A DNA stretch of 64,000 nt from CAVOAK01 sp965217615. Its GTDB lineage: Bacteria; Pseudomonadota; Alphaproteobacteria; UBA8366; CAVOAK01. Of this stretch, positions 37,019 to 46,555 are shown in pieces. The position numbers and the translations under genes are program-made. The stretch's first letter is position 1. The number at the start of each line of letters is the position of its first letter. Below the pieces are notes generated by a model, which was not told where the DNA came from, did no database searches, and worked only from the letters and a program-made list of their open reading frames with translations. The stretch covers positions 57,833-121,832 of the forward strand of contig CBDCIT010000048.1 of the NCBI GenBank assembly GCA_965217615.1, in the 5' to 3' direction.

Positions 37019-38053
37019 ATGGCGAAGAAGGCGAGCGCCAAGACGTCGTCGATCAGCGTCAACGTCGATTTCGAGCGGCCGGGCCGGCAGGTCGGCTATT
37101 TGCGCGTCATGCATTCGGGCAACAAGACTTCGGGCGGGGCGATCCCCTACCCGATTGCGGTGATCGGCAAGGGCAAGGGCCCGACCGCCTTCATCACCGG
37201 TGGCAACCACGGTAACGAGTATGAAGGTCAGGTGATCACCGGCCGGTTGATCCGCGAGCTCGATCCCGATCAGGTCGAGGGCCGGATCATTCTCATGCCG
37301 GCCTTGAACTATCTCGCCGTGCAGGAGGATCAGCGGGTCTCCGACGTCGACGGTGCGAACATGAACCGGATCTATCCGGGCGACCCCGACGGCGGGCCGA
37401 CGCTTGCGGTCGCCCATTTCGTAGAATCGGAGATCCTGCCCCGATGCGACGTCGCCATGGACCTCCATTCGGCGGGCAGTGGCGCCCGCTATCTCCCATG
37501 TGCGTTCCTTGTCGTTGGCGGCACAAAGAGCCTGCGAGCGCGAAAGCTCGCGGCAACCGAGGCTTTCGGCGCACCTCTGACAATGGTTGTTACTTCGACT
37601 ACGTCGGCGGGCTCGCTGTCAACGGCCTGCGACCGCAACGACGTCGCCATGGTCGCCACCGAGCTGGGCGGCGGTAATTCCGTCACCAAGAAGGCGCTCC
37701 GTATTGGAACCGACGGCGTCCATCGGGTCTTGCGGCATAACGGGATCTTGCCGCCCGACAAGACGGACGAGGCGCGGCAACAGACACGATTTGTCACTTG
37801 CCCCGACGCGTCGAGCATGGTCATGGCGCCGACCGAAGGCTTGTTCGAACCCTATTGCCGGCTCGGCGACACGGTATCGGCCGGACAACCGGCAGGCTGT
37901 GTCCACTCATTGGAGGACCCCGAGCTCGACCCTGTCGAAATAAACTTCGAGCGCGACGGAATGATCGTCGTTGCCCGCACGCGGGCTCCCGTCCAGCGCG
38001 GCGATTTCGTGCTCCATGTCGCTGTCGATTTGGATCGCGCGGCGCTGCTCTGA
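37019..38053 (+). CDS. Succinylglutamate desuccinylase/aspartoacylase-family protein
   Basis: An M14-like zinc deacylase of 344 aa. Zinc ligands are visible as H and E in GGNHGNEYEGQ and the later His in VAMDLHSAGSG; the catalytic Glu is in ATELGGGNSVTKKAL. The C-terminal part MAPTEGLFEPYCRLGDTVSAGQPAGCVHSLED resembles the barrel domain of this family. N-alpha-acetyl- or similar N-acyl hydrolysis is likely; the substrate is unknown (ectoine-related DoeB enzymes are related). MAKKASAKTSS at 37019 is taken as the start; an earlier frame from 36899 overlaps the previous gene. Confidence 0.88.
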   Translation: MAKKASAKTSSISVNVDFERPGRQVGYLRVMHSGNKTSGGAIPYPIAVIGKGKGPTAFITGGNHGNEYEGQVITGRLIRELDPDQVEGRIILMPALNYLAVQEDQRVSDVDGANMNRIYPGDPDGGPTLAVAHFVESEILPRCDVAMDLHSAGSGARYLPCAFLVVGGTKSLRARKLAATEAFGAPLTMVVTSTTSAGSLSTACDRNDVAMVATELGGGNSVTKKALRIGTDGVHRVLRHNGILPPDKTDEARQQTRFVTCPDASSMVMAPTEGLFEPYCRLGDTVSAGQPAGCVHSLEDPELDPVEINFERDGMIVVARTRAPVQRGDFVLHVAVDLDRAALL

Positions 38054-38186
38054 CGTTTCACAGGGCTGGCCCGTTGCCCGCCCTCTTCCACCAGCTACAA
38101 GCCCAAATCGTCTTTGCGCCACTGCTGGACAAGCGAGGGTGTTAGGATGATCCCAGCATATTTCGCCAACTGCACGCGAGTGTTGG

Positions 38187-39449
38187 ATGGAGTTGGATCT
38201 TTTGGTGTCGTTGATCGCAGGCTTACTTTACGCGACGGCATACTTCCAGTTTGTAAATCTATTGCGCTACCCACGAAACTGGACTCCGGCGTCGAAGTTC
38301 GAAATCGGCAAATGTGTTGTACTGGCGGTCCTCGTGGTCACCGTCGTTTCCGTTTCGTCGGGGGAGTTTGACGCTTTGGTGCTGGCGCTATCATCCGCCT
38401 TCGTCGGCCTGTTTTTTTTCATAATCGCGGCGTCTGCCCTCGCGTTCTTGCCGACCGTACCAATCGTCGAGCTTTTTGCGAAACATGGCGATCATGCCGG
38501 AGTCTGGTTAGTCCCAGTCGCGCTGGCTGCTGGGGTCGCGGTTCCCAATCCCGGCCTTCGCGGCATGCTAATCGTTGCCATGCTCATAGAGCTCACATGG
38601 TTCGTGCGCCGCCGGCGCCAGGATCGCAATCGCGTTGCGCGACCGTTGGACGAAGCCGCGCTCGTCGTACTCAATCGACAGGCCGACGGCGATTTGGCGC
38701 GTTTCGCAAAGAAACACCGAATTGCGGAGCTGGTGCTCGGTGAAACGGTAGGCTGGCTCGGCTGCACAAAGACTTCGGCGCCCTGCCCTTTCAATTTTTA
38801 TGTGAACAAGCTGGGCCTGAATACGGCACCCTGCTGCCGCGAACATTTGATCGCTCTCTGCCGGTACGCCGATGACTGTTTGACCGACGCGGGCGTCACG
38901 CACTGGCTCGAGGGAGGAACCCTGCTCGGCGCCGTCCGTGAAGGCGGCCTGCTCGCCTGGGAGGACGATGTAGATATATCCGTCCTGCTTGACGACCAGA
39001 TGACGTGGGAAAGGTTCGTATCTGCGCTGAGACAGCGGGTCGCGGCGGACGGCTACGCATTTGAAGTTTTCCGGGAATGCGAAGTAGTGTCCTTCTGTTA
39101 CGATCGTCGACAGATCTGGCCATTCGGATATGAACGCAATCGCCTGCGCGGCGACTTGCGGGTCGATATCTCAGCCTATCGGGAAGGCATGAATGCCGGC
39201 GAACCAGTCCTTGAACGCTTCACCTCCAAAGCCAAAATGCCGGCAACGGAAGGTGGCAAGTACGGCGTTCCAGTCGGCTTGGTTTTGCCGACGTCGCGAA
39301 TGTCCGTATTCGACAGTTCAGTGTCCTGCCCACACAATCCCGATGAGTATCTGCGGTTGCTGTATGGCGATTATATGAAGATCTCCTACACCTACATCGA
39401 TCCTCGTGCAGCGGAAAAGCGCGCCGACAATGCGAGCCCCGGGGCCTAA
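38187..39449 (+). CDS. LicD-family protein with an N-terminal membrane domain
   Basis: A 420-aa protein. Residues 1-140 contain about four hydrophobic segments (about 5-22, 42-57, 62-88 and 105-138). A soluble nucleotidyl/phosphotransferase domain follows, with the LicD signature HWLEGGTLLGAVREGG and the acidic metal site WEDDVDIS (D260, D261, D263). Family members (LicD, fukutin) attach phosphocholine or ribitol phosphate to glycans. The CPFNFY...PCCREHL segment before the domain has three cysteines. It is probably an envelope-glycan-modifying enzyme at the inner membrane. The IS1182 element starts directly at its stop codon (stop TAA at 39447-39449). Confidence 0.85.
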   Translation: MELDLLVSLIAGLLYATAYFQFVNLLRYPRNWTPASKFEIGKCVVLAVLVVTVVSVSSGEFDALVLALSSAFVGLFFFIIAASALAFLPTVPIVELFAKHGDHAGVWLVPVALAAGVAVPNPGLRGMLIVAMLIELTWFVRRRRQDRNRVARPLDEAALVVLNRQADGDLARFAKKHRIAELVLGETVGWLGCTKTSAPCPFNFYVNKLGLNTAPCCREHLIALCRYADDCLTDAGVTHWLEGGTLLGAVREGGLLAWEDDVDISVLLDDQMTWERFVSALRQRVAADGYAFEVFRECEVVSFCYDRRQIWPFGYERNRLRGDLRVDISAYREGMNAGEPVLERFTSKAKMPATEGGKYGVPVGLVLPTSRMSVFDSSVSCPHNPDEYLRLLYGDYMKISYTYIDPRAAEKRADNASPGA

Positions 39450-40894
39450 CAGCCCGTTGATTAAGTCGGCGCCGTCTGATTCTCTGGTTCCCTGATTTGC
39501 AGGGGGATTCGCCGATGGCGATGGGACGGCAGAAGGATGGTCAGGGGGACCTGATGGTGAGCTGGTCGGAGATGCCGCGCTCTCCGGGTCATGTGTTTTA
39601 TGACCGCTTGCAGTCGGTGCTGATCGAGGGCGGCTTCGACGCCTTTGCCGAGGCGAGCTGCCGGCCTTATTACGCGGCCCGGATGGGCGCGCCCTCGGTG
39701 CCGCCCGGGCGCTATTTCCGGATGCACCTGGTGGGCTACTTCGAGGGCATCGACAGCGAGCGCGGTCTGGAGTGGCGCTGCTCGGACTCGCTTTCGCTGC
39801 GGGCGTTCCTGCGACTGGGGAGCCGTGATCGGGTACCGGACCATTCCTGGCTGTCACGGAGCCGCACGCGCCTGCCCCATGAAGTCCACGCGGCGGTCTT
39901 CGACTGGGTTCTGGTGCTGATCGCCGAGGCGGGGCTGATCAAGGGCGAGCGCATCGGCGTCGATGCCTCGACCATGGAGGCCAACGCGGCGCTGCGGAAC
40001 ATCGTGCGGCGCGCCAACGGCGAAGGCTACCGGGAGATGCTGGAGCGCCTGGCCCGGGAAAGCGGCGTCGAGACACCCACGGCCGAGGATCTGGCGCGTC
40101 TGGAGCGGAAGCGCAAGGGCAAGAAGCTTTCCAACACGGATTGGGTTTCGAAGAGCGACCCCGAGGCCAAGATCGCCAAGATGAAGGACGGCACGACGCA
40201 TCTGGCCTACAAGCCCGAGCACGCGGTGGATCTGGACACCGGCGCGGTGGTGGCGGCCGAGCTGCACCCGGCCGATGAGGGCGACACCACGACGCTTTCC
40301 AAGACCCTGGCGAAGGCCGAGGCAAACCTCGGGGCGGTGGATGCGGCACCGACGGCGGAGGACCCGGCCGAATGCGTCGCCGACAAAGGTTATCACTCAC
40401 GGGCGGTCTTGAGGGCTCTGGACGACAGTCCCTGGAAGACCCGGATCGCGGCGCCCAAGCAGACCGGCTTTTCGCGCTGGCACGGTGATGAGGCGGCGCG
40501 GCGCGCGGTCACCAACAACCGTGCGCGGCTCAAGTCCGGGGTCGCCCGCGAGGCCTTCAAGCTGCGCGCCGAGATCGTCGAGCGCTGCTTTGCCCACAAC
40601 CTCGATCGTGGCGGCATGCGACGAACCTGGCTGCGCGGGCGAGAGAATGTGCACAAGCGATACCTGCTCCACGTCGCCGGCCACAATCTATCGTTACTGA
40701 TGCGCCAGCTCATCGGCGCCGGCACCCCGCGGGAGGCCGTGGCGGGCGGATATGGCGGTATTTTCGTTCTGCTCACGCCCACCGGGGCCATGCTGGTGGC
40801 ACGGGGGGTCTCGCAAAGCGGCCAGACGGCTTTCGCCGCCGCATTCCTCATCTGGGGGGTGAGAGCCGGAAAAAGCCACTTAATCAACGGGCTG
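39450..40894 (+). mobile_element. IS1182-type element, copy A
   Basis: A 1445-bp element with perfect 17-bp inverted ends (39450-39466 and 40878-40894, CAGCCCGTTGATTAAGT). It is flanked by a 4-bp direct repeat CTAA (39446-39449 and 40895-40898). One large transposase fills it. Copy B at 45625 is nearly identical. Confidence 0.93.
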
Positions 40895-40969
40895 CTAAGC
40901 GGCATGAATAATACCGCGGTCTCGGCGAATAACAGCTCAAGCTCCGGCGCTATTAGCTGCGCCGCATGA
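39515..40969 (+). CDS. IS1182-type transposase, copy A, with an altered C-terminus
   Basis: A DDE transposase of the IS5/IS1182 superfamily. The N-terminus is RSPGHVFYDRLQSVLIEGGFDAFAE and PPGRYFRMHLVGYFEGIDSERGLEWR. The catalytic region has GERIGVDASTMEANAA (first Asp), PAECVADKGYHSRAVL (second Asp) and the C-terminal RAEIVERCFAHNLD (Glu). Copy B ends at a TGA right after FFIWG. Here one extra G in the run at about 40851-40857 shifts the frame, so the reading continues beyond the IS end at 40894 to a stop at 40967. The last about 37 residues are therefore artefactual. The core is intact, so activity is possible. Confidence 0.9.
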   Translation: MAMGRQKDGQGDLMVSWSEMPRSPGHVFYDRLQSVLIEGGFDAFAEASCRPYYAARMGAPSVPPGRYFRMHLVGYFEGIDSERGLEWRCSDSLSLRAFLRLGSRDRVPDHSWLSRSRTRLPHEVHAAVFDWVLVLIAEAGLIKGERIGVDASTMEANAALRNIVRRANGEGYREMLERLARESGVETPTAEDLARLERKRKGKKLSNTDWVSKSDPEAKIAKMKDGTTHLAYKPEHAVDLDTGAVVAAELHPADEGDTTTLSKTLAKAEANLGAVDAAPTAEDPAECVADKGYHSRAVLRALDDSPWKTRIAAPKQTGFSRWHGDEAARRAVTNNRARLKSGVAREAFKLRAEIVERCFAHNLDRGGMRRTWLRGRENVHKRYLLHVAGHNLSLLMRQLIGAGTPREAVAGGYGGIFVLLTPTGAMLVARGVSQSGQTAFAAAFLIWGVRAGKSHLINGLLSGMNNTAVSANNSSSSGAISCAA

Positions 40970-41321
40970 ACTCGTCAGTCATGGTGCGCACCCGCATGAT
41001 CATATAAACCACAATGTTGCATATGACGGGGTCTATGCTCGTCAAGCGCGTATCGAAATCTTTCTTCGAGAGCACCAGAACATCCGTATCCAGGACGGCA
41101 TGAGCCGCCGCCGCTCGGGGTCGCCCGCCGAACAGGGCCATCTCGCCGAAGATGTCGCCCTTGCCAAGTGTAGTCAGTGTCTTCGATACATCACCCTGCA
41201 ATTTGCGGGTCTCAACCGACCCGTTGGTGATCAGATAAAGGTTATCGCCTTTATCACCCTCATCGAAGATCTGGCTGCCGGCCTCAAAAGAACTCTGCGT
41301 GAACTCGGATTCCTGTGGCAT
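40953..41321 (-). CDS. Stand-alone cyclic-nucleotide-binding-domain protein
   Basis: A protein of about 122 aa made of one cNMP-binding domain: SSFEAGSQIFDEGDKGDNLYLITNGSVETRK and the phosphate-binding cassette KGDIFGEMALFGGRPRAAAAHA, followed by a short C-terminal helix. There is no output domain. ATG at 41321 has GGGAGG upstream; a GTG at 41354 would add 11 residues. It resembles the protein at 36553 in architecture but not closely in sequence. It lies between the IS1182 copy A and IS21 copy 2 ends. Confidence 0.88.
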   Translation of the reverse strand: MPQESEFTQSSFEAGSQIFDEGDKGDNLYLITNGSVETRKLQGDVSKTLTTLGKGDIFGEMALFGGRPRAAAAHAVLDTDVLVLSKKDFDTRLTSIDPVICNIVVYMIMRVRTMTDEFMRRS

Positions 41322-41520
41322 TTGCTCGGTTTCCTCCCTGTTCGTTGGCACCACCCGGTCGCGGACGCTTTGCAGCGACAGCCTAGGAGGCTGCGCTGAA
41401 AGTAAACGGTGGTTGTTGTTCGGCGTGGAATATTGACCCCCTATTGGGGGTTATCGGCGTCCAAAATTGACCCCCCTGGGTTTGTGATTTTTAACACACC
41501 TTGTTGTTTGGACAGACGAG

Positions 41521-43049
41521 GTGGGGGAGATGCTGGTTGTGGAGACGATTGCGCGGATCCGTCGGGATCATCTGGTGAGGGGTGTTCCGATCAAGAAGAT
41601 CGCCCGGGATTTGAGGGTTTCGAAGAACACGGTGCGCAAGGTGGTTCGGGGTGATGAGACCTCGTTCAGCTACGAGCGCAAGATCCAGCCGATGCCGAAG
41701 CTTGGGCCGTGGGTGGAGGAGCTGGAGCGCCGGCTTGAGGCCAACGAGAAGAAGCCGCGCCGGGACCGCTTTTCTCTGCTGCGGCTTCATGAAGACCTTG
41801 CGGCTCTGGGCTATGGCGGCGGCTACGACGCGGTGCGCCGCTACGCCAGGACCTGGCGTCGGCGGTGGCGGCTGTTGTCGCCGTCGCAGGGTTTTGTGCC
41901 GCTGAGCTTCGATCCCGGCGAGGCCTACCAGTTCGACTGGAGCCACGAGTACGCGCGCCTGTCGGGTGTCCCGGACGACCAAGGTGAAGGCAGCGCACAT
42001 GCGGCTCTGCTACAGCCGCATGCAGCTGGTTCAGATCTTCCCGCGCGAGAGCCAGGAGATGGTGTTCGAGGCGCACGAACGGGCCTTCCACTTCTTCGGC
42101 GGGGTCTGCCGGCGGGGCATCTACGACAACATGAAGACGGCGGTGAGCATGGTGTTCGTGGGCAAGGAGCGCGCCTACAACCGGCGCTTTCTGGAGCTGT
42201 GCTCCCACCATCTGGTGGAGCCGGTGGCGTGCACTCCGGGTGCGGGCTGGGAGAAGGGCCAGGTCGAGAGGCAGGTGGGTTACCTCCGCGGCCGCTTGTT
42301 CGTGCCCATCCCGCGGGGCGGCTCCTACGCCGAGATCAACGAGTGGCTGATGGATCGGTGCATCGAGGACGCCAAGAAGCGGCCGCATCCGATGATCGAG
42401 GGCAAGACGGTGTGGCAGGTGTTCGAGGAGGAGCGACCCTTCCTGATGGCCTATCGCGGCCCCTTCGACGGCTTCCACGCCACCGAGGTATCGGTCTCCA
42501 AGACCTGTCTGGTGCGCTTCGACAACAACCACTACAGCGTGGCGGCCCGCGCCGTGGGGCGGACGGTCGACGTGCGGGCCTATGCCGATCGGATTGTCAT
42601 CCGCCAGGATGGCGAGACCGTTGCCGAACACCCCCGGAGCTTTGGACGCGGTGAGATCGCCTGCAATCCATGGCACTACGTGCCGATCCTGACACGGAAG
42701 CCCGGTGCGCTGAGGAATGGCGCGCCTTTCAAGGGTTGGCAACTGCCCGGCGCGCTGGGCCGCATGCGGGCACGGCTCACCGGCCGCGACGACGGTGATC
42801 GTCAGATCGTCAAAATCCTCGCGGCGGTGCTGGAGGACGGGCTGGAGGCGGTCGAGGCGGCCTGCGCCGAAGCGCTCGCCTGCGGCGCCTGGCAGCGCTG
42901 ACGTTGTGCTCAACATCCTCGCCCGGCACCGCCAGCCGCCGCCGCCGCCGGCCATCCCAACGCCCGAGGGCCTGCAGCTTCGCCACCAGCCGGTGGCCGA
43001 CTGCCGCCGCTACGACCGCCTGAGGGAGGCCGGTCATGGAGCGTCATGA
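41521..43049 (+). pseudogene. istA: IS21 transposase istA, copy 2, with two frameshifts
   Basis: Highly similar to the intact copy 1 gene but broken twice. The first break is at about 41965-41975: after EYARLSGV the sequence TCCCGGACGACC replaces the ACGACC of copy 1, adding bases and moving the frame. The second is at about 42885-42897: CGGCGCCTGGCAGCGCTGACG ends the second frame prematurely at WQR. The remaining C-terminus continues in a third frame to 43049. The catalytic core is therefore spread over frames, and this copy cannot make full-length IstA. Confidence 0.9.
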
Positions 43050-43944
43050 TGTGCTGGCGATGATGACGGCGCTGAAGCTTGCAGGCATGCGCGCCGCCTA
43101 CGACGACATCCTCGCCGACGGGCTCAAGCGCCGTCATCCGGTGCAACAGATCATCGGTACGCTGCTGCAGACCGAGGTCGCCGACAAGCAGGCGCGCTCC
43201 ATCAAGTACCAGATGACGTCCGCCAAGCTGCCGACGGCCAAGGAGCTGGCCGATTTCGATATCGCCGCTTCCCCGGTCAATGAGCCCCTGATCCAGGAAC
43301 TCGCCGGCGGCGACTTCCTGGAGAGCAAGCGCAACATCGTGCTGGTCGGCGGCACCGGCACCGGAAAGACCCATCTCGCCGTCGCCATCGCCCGCGCCTG
43401 TATCAGAAAGGGCGCCCGTGGCCGCTGCTACAACGTCGTCGACCTGGTCAACCACCTCGAGGCCGAACTCCGCTCCGGACGCCAAGGCCGTACCGCAGAC
43501 CAACTCGTCCGACGCGACTTCGTCATCCTCGACGAACTCGGCTACCTGCCCTTCGCTCAGGCCGGTGGCCAGCTGCTGTTCCACCTGATGAGCCGGCTCT
43601 ACGAGCGCACCTCGATCATCGTCACCACCAACCTCGCTTTCGGCGAATGGCCCTCCGTCTTCGGCGACCCCAAGATAACCACAGCCCTGCTCGACCGCCT
43701 GACCCACCATTGCGAGATCATCGAAACGAGAGCTGGCGCTTCAAGAACCGCTGCTGACCCGGCACAGGCCGTGCCTGCGGCCCGCTTGCCCCGGTGGGTC
43801 AACAGGCTTGACGTATACGTCAAGCCCACGCGGCTTCGCTCCGCGCACCGCAAGGCGCTACACGAAGCCGCTCGGGTCCCCCTATTGACTACCGGGACAA
43901 CCTCCGCCGTGCCATTAAGGGGGGTCAATATTGCACGCCGATAG
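43036..43944 (+). CDS. istB: IstB-like ATPase of IS21 copy 2
   Basis: A 302-aa AAA+ helper protein nearly identical to copy 1. Walker A is VGGTGTGKTHLAVAIA and Walker B is FVILDELGYLPF. The frame ends within the element at NIARR, as expected. The long tail after HHCEIIETRAGASR, derived from terminal sequence, is absent from shorter IstB proteins. It overlaps the broken istA by 14 bp. Confidence 0.9.
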   Translation: MERHDVLAMMTALKLAGMRAAYDDILADGLKRRHPVQQIIGTLLQTEVADKQARSIKYQMTSAKLPTAKELADFDIAASPVNEPLIQELAGGDFLESKRNIVLVGGTGTGKTHLAVAIARACIRKGARGRCYNVVDLVNHLEAELRSGRQGRTADQLVRRDFVILDELGYLPFAQAGGQLLFHLMSRLYERTSIIVTTNLAFGEWPSVFGDPKITTALLDRLTHHCEIIETRAGASRTAADPAQAVPAARLPRWVNRLDVYVKPTRLRSAHRKALHEAARVPLLTTGTTSAVPLRGVNIARR

Positions 43945-44172
43945 GGGGTCAATTTTGGACGCCGATTGACACGGTGGTCTCGCCGGTCACACCGCCTACC
44001 GCCGTCGAGTAATGGTACGGACCAAGCTTAACCCGCTTCAGCGTGATAATCTATCCATGCCGTACAACCAAGCGGTGATCTTGCGCCACATCACAATGCT
44101 CGGCATCCTGGAACTTCAAGGACAAGATAGCCGGTGCCGACTTGTCGGCTACCCGAGAATAAGGATTTGGCA

Positions 44173-45624
44173 ATGGTTCGTGTGGATACACCGGTTATCA
44201 AGGATCTGGTGCTTGTTGGCAGCGGTCACGCGCACGTCGAGGTTTTGCGAAGGTTTGGCATGGACCCCTTAGCCGGCGCCCGCCTGACCTTGATCAGCCT
44301 CGACCTGGAGGCCCCGTATTCGGGCATGCTCCCGGGCTTTATTGCCGGGCACTATTCGCACGACTAGGCGCATATTGATCTTGGACCACTGACCCGGTTC
44401 GCCGGCGGCCGCTTCATTCACGATGAAGTAATTGGGCTCAATCTAACGGGCAAACGCGTGCTCTGCAAGAATCGCCCCGCCGTGCCCTACGACATTTTAT
44501 CGATCAACACAGGCGCAGCGCCCTCGACCCGCAACGTGCAAGGTGCTCTAGACAGCGTCGTGCCGATAAAGCCGATCGATGGATTCGTCGACAACTGGCG
44601 GAGGCTGCGTGAACGTTGTTGTCCTGCACCGGCCCGATTCACGTCGGCATTGTCGGCGCCGGAGCCGGCGGCGTTGAGATGGCTTTCGCGATTCAACACC
44701 GGCTGCACGAACTGATGGCCACACAGGGCCGCGAAGACGCCGAACTGGCGTTCAGTTTGTTGACGGCCGAAGACGATATCATGGCAACGCACAGCCGGCC
44801 GGCCCGCGCAAAAGTTCGCCGAGCGCTTGCGAAATGTGGGATTGAGGTCCATGCGGGTCACCGTGTCGTCGATGTTTCTCCCGGTGTGGTGCGGTGCGAT
44901 AACGGCGCGACATTCACCTTCGACGAGATCCTTTGGGCGACCAACGCCAGCGCTCCAAGTTGGCTGTGCGAGACCGGTCTTTCAGTAAGCGATGCCGGCT
45001 TCATACGCGTGAACGCGGCGCTGCAGTCGATTTCGCACGCCGAGGTATTCGCGGCCGGTGACATCGCTGACGTGATCAACCACCCCAGACCGAAATCCGG
45101 CGTATTTGCAATTCGGCAAGGTCGGCCGTTGGCAAGGAATCTCCGGCAAGCGCTGACCGGGCGACGATTGCGGCAGTTCCTCAGTCTCATAACAACAGGT
45201 GATAAGCGGGCCATTGCATCACGCGCATGGTGGGCCGTCGAAGGACGTTGCGTGTGGCACTGGAAGGACTGGATCGATCGGCGTTTCATTCAGAGATTCA
45301 ACAGACTTCCGGAGATGCCTCCGGCAGAGGGGCCGTTCCTTGCCGCAGGGCTCGCCGACACCGGAATGCGCAGGAGAATCTCCGACATCGGCATGCGTTG
45401 TGGCGGCTGCGGCGCGAAGGTCGGGGCAACTGTGACGCGCCGGGCGCTGTCGCAACTTGATCAGGTCGAGCGCGACGATGTGGTGATCGGTCTGCCAGAA
45501 CTCGACGATGCATCGGTCGTCACCGTGCCGCCAGGGAAGCTGATGGTTCACACGGTGGATTCCTTCCGCAGCTTCGTCGAGGATCCGTTTACATTCGGCC
45601 AGATCGCCGCCAGCCATGCCTAAT
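44173..45624 (+). pseudogene. selD: Oxidoreductase-SelD fusion gene, decayed and truncated
   Basis: Remnant of the known fusion of an NADH-dehydrogenase-like FAD oxidoreductase with selenide, water dikinase (SelD), which makes selenophosphate. The N-terminus is IKDLVLVGSGHAHVEVLRRFGM, then EAPYSGMLPGFIAGHYSHD. At 44365 a TAG replaces what is a Glu codon in such proteins (HD-stop-AHIDL). A frameshift follows near 44605-44615. The second part has VGIVGAGAGGVEMAFAIQHR and HAEVFAAGDIAD. The SelD part starts at ISDIGMRCGGCGAKVG with the catalytic Cys and is cut at 45624 by IS1182 copy B. The rest of SelD is not found beyond that IS, so it has been deleted. Confidence 0.88.
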
Positions 45625-46555
45625 CAGCCCGTTGATTAAGTCGGCGCCGTCTGATTCTCTGGTTCCCTGATTTGCAGGGGGGTTTGCCGATGGCGATGGG
45701 ACGGCAGAAGGCTGGTCAGGGGGACCTGATGGTGAGCTGGTCGGAGATGCCGCGCTCTCCGGGTCATGTGTTTTATGACCGCCTGCAGTCGGTGCTGATC
45801 GAGGGCGGCTTCGACGCCTTTGCCGAGGCGAGCTGCCGGCCTTATTACGCGGCCCGGATGGGCGCGCCCTCGGTGCCGCCCGGGCGCTATTTCCGGATGC
45901 ACCTGGTGGGCTACTTCGAGGGCATCGACAGCGAGCGCGGTCTGGAGTGGCGCTGCTCGGACTCGCTTTCGCTGCGGGCGTTCCTGCGACTGGGGAGCCG
46001 TGATCGGGTACCGGACCATTCCTGGCTGTCACGGAGCCGCACGCGCCTGCCCCATGAAGTCCACGCGGCGGTCTTCGACTGGGTTCTGGTGCTGATCGCC
46101 GAGGCGGGGCTGATCAAGGGCGAGCGCATCGGCGTCGATGCCTCGACCATGGAGGCCAACGCGGCGCTGCGGAACATCGTGCGGCGCGCCAACGGCGAAG
46201 GCTACCGGGAGATGCTGGAGCGCCTGGCCCGGGAAAGCGGCGTCGAGACACCCACGGCCGAGGATCTGGCGCGTCTGGAGCGGAAGCGCAAGGGCAAGAA
46301 GCTTTCCAACACGGATTGGGTTTCGAAGAGCGACCCCGAGGCCAAGATCGCCAAGATGAAGGACGGCACGACGCATCTGGCCTACAAGCCCGAGCACGCG
46401 GTGGATCTGGACACCGGCGCGGTGGTGGCGGCCGAGCTGCACCCGGCCGATGAGGGCGACACCACGACGCTTTCCAAGACCCTGGCGAAGGCCGAGGCAA
46501 ACCTCGGGGCGGTGGATGCGGCACCGACGGCGGAGGACCCGGCCGAATGCGTCGC

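Larger units (their letters stand above)
41414..43971 (+). mobile_element. IS21-family element, copy 2
   Basis: A 2558-bp element with TGT...ACA ends and two tandem terminal repeats at each side (for example 41420-41440 and 41456-41475 on the left; about 43925-43945 and 43948-43967 on the right). A 7-bp target duplication CGGTGGT lies at 41407-41413 and 43972-43978. It is in the opposite orientation to copy 1. Confidence 0.92.

Noticed and set aside
44365..44367. In-frame TAG in the SelD fusion gene as a recoded codon
   Set aside because: Selenocysteine uses TGA, pyrrolysine is not expected here, and the gene also has a frameshift and a truncation, so it is a nonsense mutation.
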